The notes beneath the pieces are model-generated. The model ran no database searches and had not been told where the DNA came from. It saw only the letters and a program-made list of their open reading frames with translations. The position numbers and the translations under genes were made by a program. From Dillenia suffruticosa (Eukaryota > Streptophyta > Magnoliopsida > Dilleniales > Dilleniaceae): a DNA stretch of 64,000 nt. The stretch covers positions 18,184,001 to 18,248,000 of the forward strand of contig JAVTVX010000020.1 in the NCBI GenBank assembly GCA_033439265.1, in the 5' to 3' direction. Positions within the stretch are counted from its first letter, which is position 1. Each line of letters begins with the position of its first letter. Positions 1 through 11,343 of this stretch are shown piece after piece.

Positions 1-714
1 GGAATATGAGGCAAAATTTAGAAATCTATTCTCTCTAGTACCGGAGTTAATAACCTTCGAGAAGTACAGACTCTTCAAGTTTGAGGATGGTTTGAATTTA
101 AACATTCGGAAGAGGATATCGGTTACAGATGGCACACGTATCAGAATGTGTTGTAATTGGCCTTAAGGGCCGAACAAATTGTGCTCGAAAAAGGCAAAGT
201 GAGGGATCATCGTGAAAAGAAGAGGTTCGGTAGGTTCACATCAGGCCCAGGTTCTAAGAAAAGCAGGACCACAAGTTTTTATGGTGGCGGATTCGTCTCA
301 GGGTCGATTGGCCTTTCTCAAAACCAACGCAAGACTCGATTTGAGAACCCTACGCCTAGTACGTCCTTGGAAATCAAATCAATGGGGAATACAAAGGAGA
401 AATGTAGAACCTGTGAAAAATTTTATTCTGGGATTTGTCGAGCACTCAAGAAGTGCTACCACTGCCGAAAGGAGGGCTATTTCCATAATATTTGTCCAGA
501 GTTGGGGCGAGGGAGTCAAGCAAGCCAAGACCATCCTAGTGGATCTAGGGTGGCCAAGTCAACGCTCCTACCCCACCTTCAAATGTCATTACACGGACAG
601 GGACTGGGAGCAACACTGTGGCTGTTCCAGCCTAGCGTCCGCAAAAGAGGGTTCAAATGAGAATCTATGCAATGACCAACGAGAATGCCCAGAACAGCCC
701 TGATATAGTCACAG
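1..714 (+). pseudogene. gag fragment of the decayed Ty3/gypsy element
   Basis: The first bases read as the middle of a gag protein, with 'FKFEDGLN' matching the same segment of the intact-looking gag near 12.9 kb. A CCHC zinc knuckle (CYHCRKEGYFHNIC) lies at about 453-494. The frame is broken between the opening part and the knuckle. The C-terminal stretch 'YAMTNENAQNSPDIVTG' corresponds to 'YTMTHEDAQANPDIIMG' of the second element. It ends at a strong splice-donor-like ACAG|GTAAAT (see the intron entry). The product would be the nucleocapsid/capsid precursor that packages retrotransposon RNA in the cytoplasm; this copy cannot encode it. Confidence 0.8.
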
Positions 715-953
715 GTAAATTTTTTAGAACCCAAATTTGATAATTTAGAATATTATGGGATCGTAATTGCTTAATTATGAATTTGAAGTATATTAGATTA
801 GAGACTTTGCATGATATTATAGTGGATAGAGGTGATTTTGGTATTTGGTGATGACTTTGATATTGATAATGACATGGTGTCATAGAAGATTATAAATTCT
901 GATTGAGATTGGTTAAATTTGGATTTAATTCTTATTTGTTTGCGTATATAAAG
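715..953 (+). other. Candidate intron between gag and protease (decayed element)
   Basis: This is a 239-nt AT-rich insertion starting GTAAAT and ending AAG. Removing it joins gag '...SPDIV' to protease '...CVLIDTG' in one frame, with the split codon G|GT. Such continuity is the norm in related elements, where VTG runs straight into the protease. Left in place, it stops the gag frame within four codons. The equivalent insertion occurs at the same codon in the second element (13547-13792) with no obvious sequence similarity. The donor is a good match to the plant consensus; the acceptor (AAG) is weak. Confidence 0.55.
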
Positions 954-3900
954 GTATGATGAAAATTTTTGAATCAGACACCTGTGTTTTAATTGATACG
1001 GGGTCTAATATTCTTTTGTGAGCACCGAATTTGCTAAACACTTAAATAGCCCTTTGACCCTACTTGAAGAGGAGTTATTGATTATCACTTTATTGGAAGA
1101 ACGGTTAAATAGAGACACCGTATTCAAGCATGTGAAGTAATTATAGAAGGTGAAACTCTTGAAGCAGACTTATTCCGTTGGAAATGAGGGACTTTGATGC
1201 CATATTGGGCATGGATTGGCTTCACCTACACTGAGTTTCGGTGAATTACTTCACTAAAGAAATGGAATTCCATAGGCCGGGCACCCACTACTTCTGTTCG
1301 CCAGCGAGCGTCGAGTTTTGCCAAGTTGTGTGATTTCAACTCTTGAGGCACGAAGGTTAGTGCATAAAGGATGCGAAACTTATTTAGCTCATATTGTTGA
1401 CACCATGGTGGGAAGCTATAGTATGGACTATATTCTTGTGGTGATTGAGTTTCTGGACGTTTTTCCGAAAGAGTTGTCTAGGTTGCCACCTATCCAGGAA
1501 TTTGATTTCACTATAGATCTTGTTTCCGGCACGACACCAATTTATATTCTCCCCTATCGAATGGCACCCGTAAAGTTGAAAGAGTTGAAGGTTTAACTCC
1601 AAGAGTTGTTGGACAAGGGGTTCATCAGGCCGAACATATCGCCTTGGGGTGTTCTGGTCCTGTTTGTGAAGAAAAAGGACGGAACCCTTCGATTATACAC
1701 TGACTACCGATAGCTTAACAAGGCAACAATCAAGAATAAGTATCCTCTTCCGAGAATTGATGATTTGTTCGATCAACTCCAAGGTGCAAGTGTCTCTTTG
1801 AAAATCAATTTGAGGTTCGGTTATCATCAGTTGAGGATAAAGACTGATGATATTTACAAGACTGCGTTTAGGATGTAGTACGAACACTACAAATTTCTAG
1901 TAATACCCATTGGGTTAACGAATGCTCCGGTAGCTTTCATGGATCTCATAAACCGAGTCTTCCATTCCTACCTTGACAAGTTTGTCATAATCTTCATCGA
2001 TTACATCTTGGTATATTCCAAGAGTGATAAAGAGCATTCTAAACATCTCTGAATCATCCTGCAAACTTTTAGGAAGAAGGAATTATATGCAAATTCTCCA
2101 AATGTGAGTTTTGGCTTAGGGAAATTGGGTTTCTAGGACATGTTGTATCTGAGGATGACATTTTTGTAGATCCAACAAAAGTAGAAGCTATTCTGAAGTG
2201 GGAACAACCTAAGAATGTCACCAAAGTGAGAAATTTCCTGGGATTGGCTGATTATTATCGGAGATTCGTAGAAGGGTTTTTAAAGATAGCAGGTCCAATG
2301 ACTAATTTGACTCAGAAGGGAGTTAAATTTGAATGTAGTGACAAATGCAAGCTGAATTTCCAAGAACTTAAAAGGAGATTGACTTCAGCTCCTATCCTTA
2401 CTCTCCCGACTAGTGGCGGCGGTGATTTTGTGGTATATAGTGATGCTAACAAGCAAGGACTAGGGTGTGTATTGATACAAGGCTTTACGGTGATTGTTTA
2501 TGCCTCTCGCCAACTAAAGAAACATGAAATGAATTACTCTACTCATGACTTGGAGCTGGCTACCATTGTCTTTTCCTTAAAAATTTGGCAGCATTACTTA
2601 TACGGGGTTACCTGTAAGATCTACCCGACCACAAGAGTCTCAAGTACTTACTCACTCAAAAAGAGCTCAATTTGAGGTAACGAAGGTAGTTGGAACTGAT
2701 CAAAAACTATGATTTGGTAATTGATTATCACTATGGTAAAACGAATGTAGTTACGGATGCCTTAAGCTGCAAATCTTCATCTTCGGCATCCCAAGGGAGT
2801 TCCTACCTCTCTTGTCTAGTTGGATTTCAAGCACTTGGAGTCAAATTGGTTAAGGACGAATATGGTGCATTATTAGCCAAGTTTGTGGTAAGGCCTATTT
2901 TGATAGATCGCATTCGGGAGCATCAGGTTACCGACGATGAGTTGAAGGGTATAGTAGAAAAGATCCAGAAAGGAAAAGCTAGTGAATTCCAAATTCGGAA
3001 TGATGGAATTATAGTTTATGGGAAACACATATATGTACCAAAGAATGAGGATTTCCAGAAGGCCATACTTGAAGAGGCGCATTCTTTAGCTTATGCTATG
3101 CATCCGGGAAGCACTAAAATGTACCGTACCATCAAAGAAACCTACTGGTGGTCAGGACTAAAATGAGAAATTGCCGAATTTGTAGCGAAGTGCCTCGTGT
3201 GTTAACAAATCAAGGCCAAACATCAGAAGTCGGCCGAAACGCTTCAACCACTACTGATACCCGAATGGAAATGAGAGCATATCACCATGATTTCGTGGTG
3301 GGATTGCTACGTACTTCGAGTAGTCACGATGCTATTTGTGTGATAGTTGACAGATTCACCAAATCAGCACATTTCCTTCCGATCCAAACCACTTATTCTT
3401 TGGATAGATTAGCCAAATTGTACATAGATGAGATCGTGAGGCTTCATAAAGTCTTGGTGTCTATTATATCAGATCATGATTCTCGATTTACTTCCCGTTT
3501 TTGGCCAAAGCTGCAAAAGTTCTTAGAGACTAAGCTGAAATTCAGCACTACTTTCCATCGTCAAACCGATGGGCAGTCCAAGCATACAATCCAAACATTG
3601 GAGCACGTGCTTAGAGCATGTGTCATGAACTTTCAAGGGAGTTGAGATAAACACCTTCCATTGGTCGAATTTACTTATAACAACAGCTATCAAGCTAGTA
3701 TAGGGATGCCTCATTAGGGAACTCTTTACGGAAGGAATTGTCGGACTCCATTGTGTTGGGATGAGGTTGGAGAAAGGAAGATTGAAAGTGTAGAGCTGAT
3801 TGAGACTACTAAGGAAAATGTGAAATTTATTTAGGAAAGAATGAAGGTGGCTCAAGATCGACAAAAAAGTTATGCCGATAAGAGGAGAAGACCTTTGGAA

Positions 3901-4323
3901 TTCGAAATAAGAGATAGGGTGTTTTTGAAGGTCTCTCCTTGGAAGAGAATAATTCGATTTTAAAAATGAGAAAAGTTGAACCCTTGATATATCAGTCCCT
4001 TCAAAATCCTCGAAAGGATTAGACAAGTGGCATACTGTTAGAATTGCCGCCGGAGTTGCAGAGGATCCATGACGTTTTTCATGTTTCAATATTGAAGAAA
4101 TATTTACCGGATCCTTCGCACGTATTGGAAGCACCTCCGGTAGAGTTGAATAAAAATTTGAGAGGTACAACCGGTGAAAATCATTGATCGACAGATCAAG
4201 CAGTTGAAGAGTAGACAGATTCCTATGGTCAAGGTATTGTGGAGAAGTAATCAAGTTGAGGAAGAGACTTGGGAACCCAGGAGTGCTATGCAAAGGCAAT
4301 ACCCCTATTTGTTTGATGTATAA
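954..4323 (+). pseudogene. pol remnant (protease, RT, RNase H, integrase, chromodomain)
   Basis: The protease active site 'LIDTGSN' is at about 990-1010, followed by '[14 protein letters not shown]' near 1195-1232. RT motifs follow from 1500 to 2200, with stops inside (for example 'FRM*YEH' near 1878 and a TAA near 1596). The RNase H core ([17 protein letters not shown]) is open from 2226 to 2675. Integrase pieces include the zinc-binding '[18 protein letters not shown]' near 3110 and 'ISDHDSRFTSRFW' near 3470. A chromodomain-like tail ends in 'YPYLFDV' with a TAA at 4321-4323. At least a dozen frameshifts or stops are visible, so no polyprotein can be made. Confidence 0.85.
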
Positions 4324-4351
4324 ACTTTATTTTTAAATTTTGAGAACGAAA

Positions 4352-4371
4352 TTTCTTTTTAGGGGTTTAAG
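4352..4371 (+). other. Polypurine tract of the decayed gypsy element
   Basis: The run TTTTTAGGGGTTTAAG directly precedes the LTR start TGTTATAACACC and matches the position and form of the tract before the 3' LTR of the second element (TTTTTAGGGGGTTAGAAAA). This is the primer site for plus-strand DNA synthesis. Confidence 0.6.
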
Positions 4372-6465
4372 TGTTATAACACCGAGAAACAAGAGAGAAG
4401 TAATTAAAAAAATAAAAAAATAAAAAAAATAAAGGAAAAGAGAGAAAAGTCAACAAATAACACACACTCTTTTTCCTCTCCCCTCACTTTTCCAATCACC
4501 CGAAGCAATTTTTTTTCCACTCATCCCTTTTCCCTTATCTCTCTGTCTCGTCTCTCATTCTCACTCTCTCCTCACCCACATTTCTTAAGTCTCTCTTCTT
4601 GACTCCTCTCATCTTCGATCGGCCTCTGCATCAATTGCTCCTCTCTACTCTCCGCCTTGGGTTACCAGAGACGGCGATGGTGATTTGAGTAACAATACTC
4701 AAGTTTCGATCTCTTCTCATTACTGCAAATTTCTCGTCACAGTTTGTGATCTTGTTTGATTCTCTCAACATTTCTGTTGTTTTTCCATCAACGGTGCTGC
4801 GCTTCTTGCTTTGTCGGAGAACCATCTCCCGTCTCCCCTTGGTACTCTTCAATTCCTTCAAGAATATTTATTTTTATTTTTATTTTTATTCTGTTTTCTT
4901 TTTTTTTTTTTGGAAATGCTTGTTTATTGGCTGAGATATATGGTTTTGATTTGGAGAGTTTTGATCGAATATTGAGAACTACTTTTTGATGCTTGAATGT
5001 GGAAACCCCTTATTTAGGTAGCAGCCAGAAGTTGCCCATTGTTTGGGTTTAGAGGATTTTCTATTTCTTTCTTTGGGGAGTTTTTTCGACAGCCATCTCT
5101 TGTGGGGGATTTTTCTATGCTATTCGTGCTGGGATAGGGATGAGAAAAAAAAATTTGGGTTACATTTCTCTATTGTGTTGAATTTGAAACAACCATCTGA
5201 GCTGATTGCACTTGGTATATAAGTTCATGTTCAGCAGGTCCATACACGCCCAAAGTTTAGAGAAGTTCATGTGACAATATTATCATAAATGCCTTGTGAT
5301 ATTTGTTTGGGATTTTTATGTCATGCTGAAGACTAAGTTAAAAATTAGATTTTTAAGTTACTAGACTAGAATGCAAAACTTCATGATAGGCTGAATTTCA
5401 TGATTTTATATAATGAGTATATTGTGATTTTACCCCTATAGCTCCTTCTGCATATAGGCAATTCAAATGTGGTTTTGTTATCATGAAACTAGACTCCCAA
5501 ATCTTTAAAATAAGATATGATTCATTGAAAACAGATAAGAATTGAATTTGTTATAATTTTTCAAATAATTTTCATGGTGCTATCCTATCCCTGTTCTACC
5601 TCTGTTCTGGCTGCTTGTTTACCTTCAATTTTGAGATATCTTCTAAACTAAATTAAGTTAAGCTCTGAACATGAAATTTTGGATCTATGTTTTATCTTTA
5701 ATTTGCAATAAAAATCATGTGATTTGGATGTGTGTAGTGAAAGCTATAGGTATTTTTCCATGACTGCACAGATTTGAAAATTTATTGGAAAATTAGAATT
5801 GTGAAAATGTTAAAGAGAAATGATTACTCTAGTGTCGGTATACAATTTAATGATTAAATTGTGACTAAGGTCTTAAGTTAAGATATTCGAAATCAGAGAA
5901 GGGGTTGGATTTTGTTCAATTTGAGAATTAAGAATGATTACCCTCTCAAAAGGTGAGTGAATTGTTCATTTTGTTTTAAATGAGCAAAATAATTTCGATT
6001 CTTTTTATAAATAGCTTTAAATGTTTTTATATGATTTTTGTATAAATTTTGTGATAGTGGGATGTATTGATAGAATCCACAGTTGTTTATTGTGAAATTT
6101 GGTTATTTTCGTTTAAATTTTCATTTGCAAAACTTATTGTTTCAAATGGGACGTTTGAATTTTTAATTTGAATTTTTTGTCGTATATGGATGAGAGGGTG
6201 TCAGAAATTGTCTGGAAGACTAGGTTGGCCAAATTGTATGCGTGCATGTACAGGGATGGATCCGGTGGATCCTCTGTTGTGTGTCTTTGCATGCCTCTGA
6301 TAATTGATGACCTAGGAGGGTCACTTGAATGTTGTTGAATTATTTTTTAATCAGGATAAACAAGTTGAATGCCTTACGTTGTCCCGGTATATGGGAAAAT
6401 GCTGCCTATATGCCGGGATAATATGGCTGTTGTTGCATGCTCGACTCGAGGGTCGGGGTGTGACA
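4372..6465 (+). repeat. 3' LTR of the decayed Ty3/gypsy element (about 2.1 kb)
   Basis: It starts TGTTATAACACC right after the polypurine tract and ends GGTCGGGGTGTGACA, giving TG...CA ends. As in the related LTRs here, it opens with an A-rich stretch (4405-4440) followed by a pyrimidine-rich stretch (4465-4600), then becomes AT-rich. It lacks the GC-rich tandem block of the other two LTRs. The short open frames inside (around 4631-4989 and 6325-6600) are not genes. Confidence 0.8.
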
Positions 6466-6790
6466 TCTCCAGCTCTGCTTGGCGGAGAGCTTCCTCAGTC
6501 CACCGCAACCTCTCAGAGAACTCATCCTGACTATTCGTGGCTCTTAATAGCCTTCATAAGCTTATTCCCCAACTCTACCAGATTTTTTTTTTGTTCGTAG
6601 CACGACATGATTGCTGTCACTCTTGTGCCAAGTTCTCAGTAACCTGCAGCCTTGCCTCATTCCCACTCATTTCGACTTCTAACCTTTCACATTCCATGAT
6701 GGTTGCATCATACTGGTGAATTGCAGACACCAGGTTAGATTTCAGATACTCTACCTCCTAAAATCTGCTTCTAATGCCATGTTTTTTTAA
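6466..6790 (-). pseudogene. Fragment of an unrecognised coiled-coil protein
   Basis: On the minus strand an interrupted frame reads like a charged heptad-type helix, for example 'HQYDATIMECERLEVEMS', followed after a stop by 'LVELGNKLMKAIKSHE' and 'RLRWTEEALRQAELEM'. Such Glu/Leu/Arg-rich helices are common in plant retrotransposon gag-type and transposon-associated proteins. I cannot name the family. At least two in-frame stops show it is dead. Confidence 0.3.
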
Positions 6791-6799
6791 ATGAAATTA

Positions 6800-7560
6800 G
6801 GAGTAGGGGCAAATGATGATATAGGGTCCAAAGGTCCCAATAGCCCATAACCATAAAGTTCAAAGACTATCGAGTCCACTAAACCATAATTGCGAAGCCC
6901 ATAGACCACTCAGTAGGCACTAAAGATGACTAAGCAGTTGCTCAGTTGATCTTTCTCGGTTAAATCTCTAGGGCACTACTTAGTTGAACTCTTTTGGTTA
7001 AGCATGCTAAATTGAACTCTCTCGGTTATACCTCTCAATTACTATCGAGTGATCTTCCATTTAGCAACTATCGAGTAACGTCTCTGTCAATCGAATCAAT
7101 ATCATGATCACACAAAATATAAATCTCCTATAATCTTGCTCATTAAGGAAAGATATTTCCGTAACAACTTAAACTTCTTTTAATATCATAAGATCTCAAA
7201 TTTTTAAAAAATCTTTGATTATGTTTTCTATAATTTTGAAAACTTTCTAACGATCTCTCAATAAGATAATTATTTATTGTAATATTGGAAGATCTCCAAC
7301 GAATTCTCTATAAAATAATTAAGATTTTTATACCCCTAAGTAAGAGATTTGTCATGTATACATATGCTATATATACTGAACAAAGGTAACCCTCATGGGG
7401 AACATTGGATATTGAATATTCGATACACACATTACACAAAGACAATACAGAGCAAGAAACCAAGTCTTTTCTCAATCTGTCTTCTCTTTTATTATTAGTC
7501 TTTTTAATTTGAGTGACGGAATTTTCTCTACTAGACCACTTCCGATGGATGTTTTACAGA
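6800..7560 (+). repeat. Possible LTR remnant of another retrotransposon
   Basis: This AT-rich stretch has recurring CTCGGTTA and ATCGAGT motifs, a TATATATA box near 7370, and a downstream segment reading CAAGTCTTTTCTCAATCTG. It ends in 'TTAATTTGAGTGACGGAATT', which resembles the end of plant Ty3/gypsy LTRs of the Tat/Ogre group. I cannot define the ends, a primer-binding site or a target duplication, so this is an impression only. Confidence 0.3.
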
Positions 7561-8450
7561 TCTTTCCATTCATGAAAATCTAGCGAACGCATCAATATCG
7601 GTTTTCCGTTTGAGTCGGAAGAACAGTTTTATCTGTGAAACAAATCCACATCAAACAGAGTTTTGCCTATGGAACAAATCCACCTCTAATAGATTTTATT
7701 TTATTCATAATAATTTCAATTGAAATAATTTTTTTCATGAAAATATTGAATCCAAAAACGTCACGTATTTATTTGGTCAACTATCTCGATAGCAGAGGGT
7801 AATTAATAAAGCACATATGAAAAGTATGATTAAGTGATAATCTTGTGAATCCCAAATTAAAATCAAATCATCAGGATTGCAAATTTCTTTATATAATTAA
7901 TTCTTATTGTTAACTTTTCAGACATAATCGCATCATTTGTATTAATGTTTTAAAACTTATTTTGTTAAAAAATATATTTATTAAAAATTTAATTATATAT
8001 TATTATTTTAAATTTAATAATATTAAAAAATAATATACAGAACAGAGTATATAGTTGTTGAAACGACACAAAATGATCTTTACAGTACTTTATCAGCGTT
8101 TTTTTGGATTAGAAAAATATTTCGACTTATGTCAGTACCCAGGTGACAGGTGACTGCTGACATAGACCTCTTACCGGTGCGAACATAGCCGACGGAAAGA
8201 CCGGAAGACCCTAAATCCTTTGTTAGCAGTTCAGTAGAACACCAGAGGTTTTTGGCCGCTGGTAAAGTTTTTTCTTTTTTTTAGTGCCACTTAAAGTCAA
8301 ATTAATAAAAAGGGTTTGTCGGCATTGGTGGTGATAAGACACGTACAGTTTGTCAATTTTCCCCGTGAAATTGTTCGCATTCACCGAAACGAGAGCTTGT
8401 TCTCATAGCTCTGACCGGCGAGTTAAATTTCCGTGCAGCACCTCATATCA
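7561..8450. other. AT-rich spacer, no gene seen
   Basis: Low-complexity AT-rich sequence with no extended open frame or recognisable element. The last 300 bases have a more balanced composition and probably form the promoter of the small-peptide gene that follows. Confidence 0.5.
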
Positions 8451-8454
8451 CATC

Positions 8455-8462
8455 TATAAAAA
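8455..8462 (+). promoter_or_regulatory. TATA box of the small-peptide gene
   Basis: TATAAAAA lies 90 bases upstream of the ATG at 8545, in a CA-rich leader typical of plant 5' UTRs. A minimal upstream frame (ATG GTA TAG at 8512-8520) sits between the box and the main start. Confidence 0.5.
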
Positions 8463-8544
8463 GCAAACCGTTTTCTTCTAAAATCAACACCACGAAAATC
8501 ACCAAACATCCATGGTATAGTACTTTCTGTTCTTCATAACAGCA

Positions 8545-8760
8545 ATGGCTCTTTTGAGGAAAATTCTTAACAAAACTGTAAAAATGATGCTGCTTTTGTT
8601 CTTGATCTTCACAACCTTACATTCGCAAAATAGGCCCCTCGATGAGCCAACGTCTCCAACAATGCATGTGAAGTCGCCATCGGGTTCGCTTGCTAAGGTT
8701 CCCACGCCGCCTGCTAATCCTTCTCCAACCATTCCTTCTGCATCCTCTACCTCGCTCTAG
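8545..8760 (+). CDS. Putative small secreted Pro/Ser-rich peptide precursor (71 aa)
   Basis: The protein begins with a charged stretch and a hydrophobic core (MMLLLFLIFTTLHS, about residues 14-27) that looks like a signal peptide. A Pro/Ser/Thr-rich tail follows with 'KVPTPPANPSPTIPSASS'. The last 64 bases are duplicated in tandem immediately downstream (8761-8824). Because 64 is not a multiple of three, the second copy 'RVPTSPANPSPTIPSASS' lies in the next frame beyond the TAG. A TATA box 90 bases upstream and an AATAAA at 8910-8915 give a complete small transcription unit. Precursors of plant signalling peptides have this form, but I see no diagnostic CLE, CEP, PIP or IDA motif. Function is unknown, and a chance frame cannot be excluded. 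Confidence 0.45.
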   Translation: MALLRKILNKTVKMMLLLFLIFTTLHSQNRPLDEPTSPTMHVKSPSGSLAKVPTPPANPSPTIPSASSTSL

Positions 8761-8824
8761 GGTTCCCACGTCCCCTGCTAATCCTTCTCCAACCATTCCT
8801 TCTGCTTCCTCTACCAACCCTTGA
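8697..8824 (+). repeat. 64-bp tandem duplication at the end of the small-peptide frame
   Basis: Copy one runs 8697-8760 and copy two 8761-8824, both opening GGTTCCCACG and sharing the long stretch CTGCTAATCCTTCTCCAACC. Differences are few, so the duplication is fairly recent. Each copy encodes the same Pro/Ser-rich unit but in different frames; the second ends in TGA at 8822-8824. Confidence 0.8.
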
Positions 8825-8909
8825 GATGCTCTGGTGCAACCTCAAACCTAAACCGAGCGTGTACGGAAAAAGAATTTTTCTTTTTCCTCTTTGTTTAGGT
8901 TGTTTTATG

Positions 8910-8915
8910 AATAAA
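8910..8915 (+). terminator. Polyadenylation signal AATAAA
   Basis: An AATAAA in a T-rich context about 150 bases after the stop of the small-peptide frame. It is in the right place for its 3' end, although the motif is common in AT-rich DNA. From 8930 to 9271 I see nothing else. Confidence 0.35.
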
Positions 8916-9271
8916 TGCATGCTACTGTTCTAATATTATTGATACATGTTGGTTTGTAATAGTTCCTAGTATTAGGGAACCAGCCATTATGAAATTTGCG
9001 AAATTATAAGATTTCTGGCTTTTATTCTTGTATTTTCTTGAGGTACAGCAATAGATTATTGAAACAAGGTTCAGATGGGTATTGGGGAAAAATGGAAAAG
9101 CAATTTATTATTGGTTGTTGCAGCTATGTGTATGACACAGTAAATTGATCACCTTCACATGACAAGTGAAACAATATTCTAAATGCCGATCATCCCATCC
9201 CCTCCCACTCTTTGAATGATTAACACACTTTGATCACTTTCACTTTGAATGATTAAGAATAAAATTTGAAG

Positions 9272-9276
9272 CTTTG
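9272..9276 (+). repeat. Target-site duplication, left copy (CTTTG)
   Basis: CTTTG immediately precedes the 5' LTR and is repeated exactly at 19741-19745, immediately after the 3' LTR. Five bases is the normal duplication size for Ty3/gypsy integrases, and it fixes both element borders. Confidence 0.95.
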
Positions 9277-9287
9277 TGTAATACCCA

Positions 9288-9319
<32 letters not shown>

Positions 9320-9569
9320 CAAAATTAGGGCTTAAAGCCCAATTTTCTCTCTCTCTTTTCCCCTCTCTTCACTCTTCTCTCTCCCTCTTCTTCTCTCCCT
9401 CTTTCTTCTCTCTTTTCCCTTCTCCCCGCCGCCGTGTCTCTTCCCCTCCCGCTGCCGCCGCCGCCGCCAGCACCGCCGGTCACCACCAGCGCCACCCACA
9501 GCCGCTGCAGCTTCCCCCCTCCCGCGAGCGAGCCGCTGCAGCTCCTCTCCTTCGCACAACAGCGCGCGA

Positions 9570-9700
9570 GCTAGCGCGAGCCAGCGCGCGAGCCCAGCGC
9601 CAGCCCAGCACGAGCAGCCCGCGAGCAGCGCGCTGCGCGCGAGCAGCGCGCGAGCAGCGCGCGAGCAGCGCTCGATCAGCGCACGAGCAGCACGTGACAC
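9570..9700 (+). repeat. Degenerate GCGCGAGCAGC repeat block in the 5' LTR
   Basis: Many overlapping copies of GCGCGAGC/AGCAGC. Copy number and order differ from the matching block of the 3' LTR (17510-17640), making this one of the few places where the two LTRs have rearranged. The long open frames on both strands through here are a by-product of the GC-rich repeats. Confidence 0.75.
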
Positions 9701-11335
9701 CCAGCACGCGACCCCAGCGCGCCCTTGCGCGCCTCTGCCCGAGCCCCTGCGCACCTCCAGCACGAGTGCAAGCGCTCCAGCGTGCGACCCACTGCGCGAG
9801 TGCTCGATCCAGCTCGATAGGGTGACCCTAGCCACTGCGGCCCAGTCCAGCACGCGGCCCAGTCCGGCCCGCGGCCCACCAGGCCCATCAGGCCCGCCAG
9901 CCCGCGGCCCACGGCCCGCGACGGCCCTTGACAGTCCGTGAGCCTCTGCGAAGGTAAATGACTCTAAGTTTCGATTTTCGCACTTGGGTTTCGAAATTCT
10001 TTAGTATTGGACTTAAATTGTTCGCAATTGTTTCAAATTTGGAAACATTCAAGTTTTAGACCAAACCAACGGGCGAACGAAAGCTAAATTCGAGATCCGA
10101 AGAATCCTAGGTGAGAGAAATGAAATCTCTTCAACCCTTGAATAAACCTTGTCAAATTAGGTAGCATTAGTTGATTTGTTTATAAATTGAGGAATTTAGG
10201 GTTCGTACGAAATTAAGAAAAATGATAAACCCTGAAATAGTCGGAAATTGATGAAAATCGTGATGACTTGATTTGGTTGGCTTTCTTGGTGACTCGATTG
10301 AGGGGCGCCTTGTTTTGCGTATTTTGGTGTCATTGGGGAGTGCGCTACCTTCCCCAAAACAGTGAGTGGGATTTATTTCAATGCTTTTGTTTAATATGTA
10401 AATCCTGTTTTACAACATTTTGATAATGAGCATGATTTGTTGTATATTGGAAATGTTTTGACTAGTTTTAAAATTGACTTTTGTGAACCGTTGGAGTGTC
10501 CAAAAACTGTATTGAATTATGAAATTATGCATCCATGTGGTTGAAATGTATAATGTGCCATTTTATGCTCTATGTTGCATTGGTTTATGAACCTGACTTC
10601 GGCACATTTTGATGTGATATTGATTTTGGCTTTGAGAGCTTTGATATGTATTGTTCCGTAGCTACGAAGGACACCGTGAGAGGCGCTTTGGTGGCGTCCG
10701 GATATGCCTAGGCCTGGGGTATCCCACGAGTTGTCGTGATTTGATTATCTACACGGTACTAGCCAGGTTGAACCCGAAAGGGAGAGGATTTGGATTTGGA
10801 TTGGATATCCTCTCCAAGTCTAGCACCTGGACGAGGTTCGTCGCCAACGCCGGGGTAGAGAGCACTTTAAAGAAATTTGCATATAACACCCCCGGTGCGC
10901 CTGTCATAGGTCGCGGTAGACCTCTGCCAGGACATTTTCGGCTGGCAGCTCTATGATTTTAATGACAGTGCTTTGGATACATATTTGACTTGAAAATGCG
11001 TGAAATGATATATTGTTGAAATGAAGAGCATGATGATTTGAAATATGATTTATATACTTATGTTTTGACACTCCAGTTTCACACTCCATATTTGATGACT
11101 GCATTGACCCACTCACTCACTGAGTATTCTCTCCCGAGTACTCACCCCTCATTTCCCTTTTGTTTCAGAGATAGTATTTGACAAAGAGTGTCGCTTTTAG
11201 GACGCTCAGTATTTTTGGGAGATCAGGCCTGGACTTGAGGAGTCATTGTGTATTTCCGCTGCAAAAATTTGTATTGGTGATGTATTTGTATTTTGAGGTC
11301 TATAGATGACCATTTTTATAATTCTGGGATGACTG

Positions 11336-11343
11336 TATAAATA
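11336..11343 (+). promoter_or_regulatory. Probable LTR TATA box (5' copy)
   Basis: TATAAATA in the context GGGATGACTGTATAAATATGG. The 3' LTR keeps it (19285-19292), and the minus-strand solo LTR keeps GGGATGACTGTATAAAT at about 25042-25066, so it is conserved between diverged LTRs. It lies about 455 bases before the end of the LTR, a sensible place for the start of the genomic RNA. Confidence 0.6.

Larger units (their letters stand above)
1..6465 (+). mobile_element. Decayed Ty3/gypsy (Tekay/Del-like chromovirus) element, 3' part
   Basis: The window opens inside gag, and the order gag, protease, RT, RNase H, integrase, chromodomain-like tail and 3' LTR follows. The order and the terminal 'WRSNQVEEETWEP' stretch are typical of plant chromoviruses of the Tekay/Del clade. 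The 5' LTR lies left of the window. Frameshifts and stops occur throughout, so the copy is dead and older than the related element at 9277-19740. Its protein remains closely resemble that element, for example '[14 protein letters not shown]' here against '[14 protein letters not shown]' there. No target duplication can be checked because the left end is missing. Confidence 0.9.

Noticed and set aside
3523-4299. 258-codon minus-strand frame in the decayed gypsy element
   Set aside because: It lies antisense to integrase remnants; its length comes from codon bias of the sense strand.
9274-9912. Long open frames on both strands (up to 183 codons) rich in Ala, Arg and Ser
   Set aside because: They lie in the GC-rich repeat block of the 5' LTR and recur in the 3' LTR (17276-17878). 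They arise from GCGCGAGC repeats, not from a gene.
10651-10956. 101-codon frame in the 5' LTR, repeated in part at 18704-18892
   Set aside because: Lies in a conserved GC-rich LTR block with no protein similarity. The two LTR copies differ by an indel that breaks the frame.
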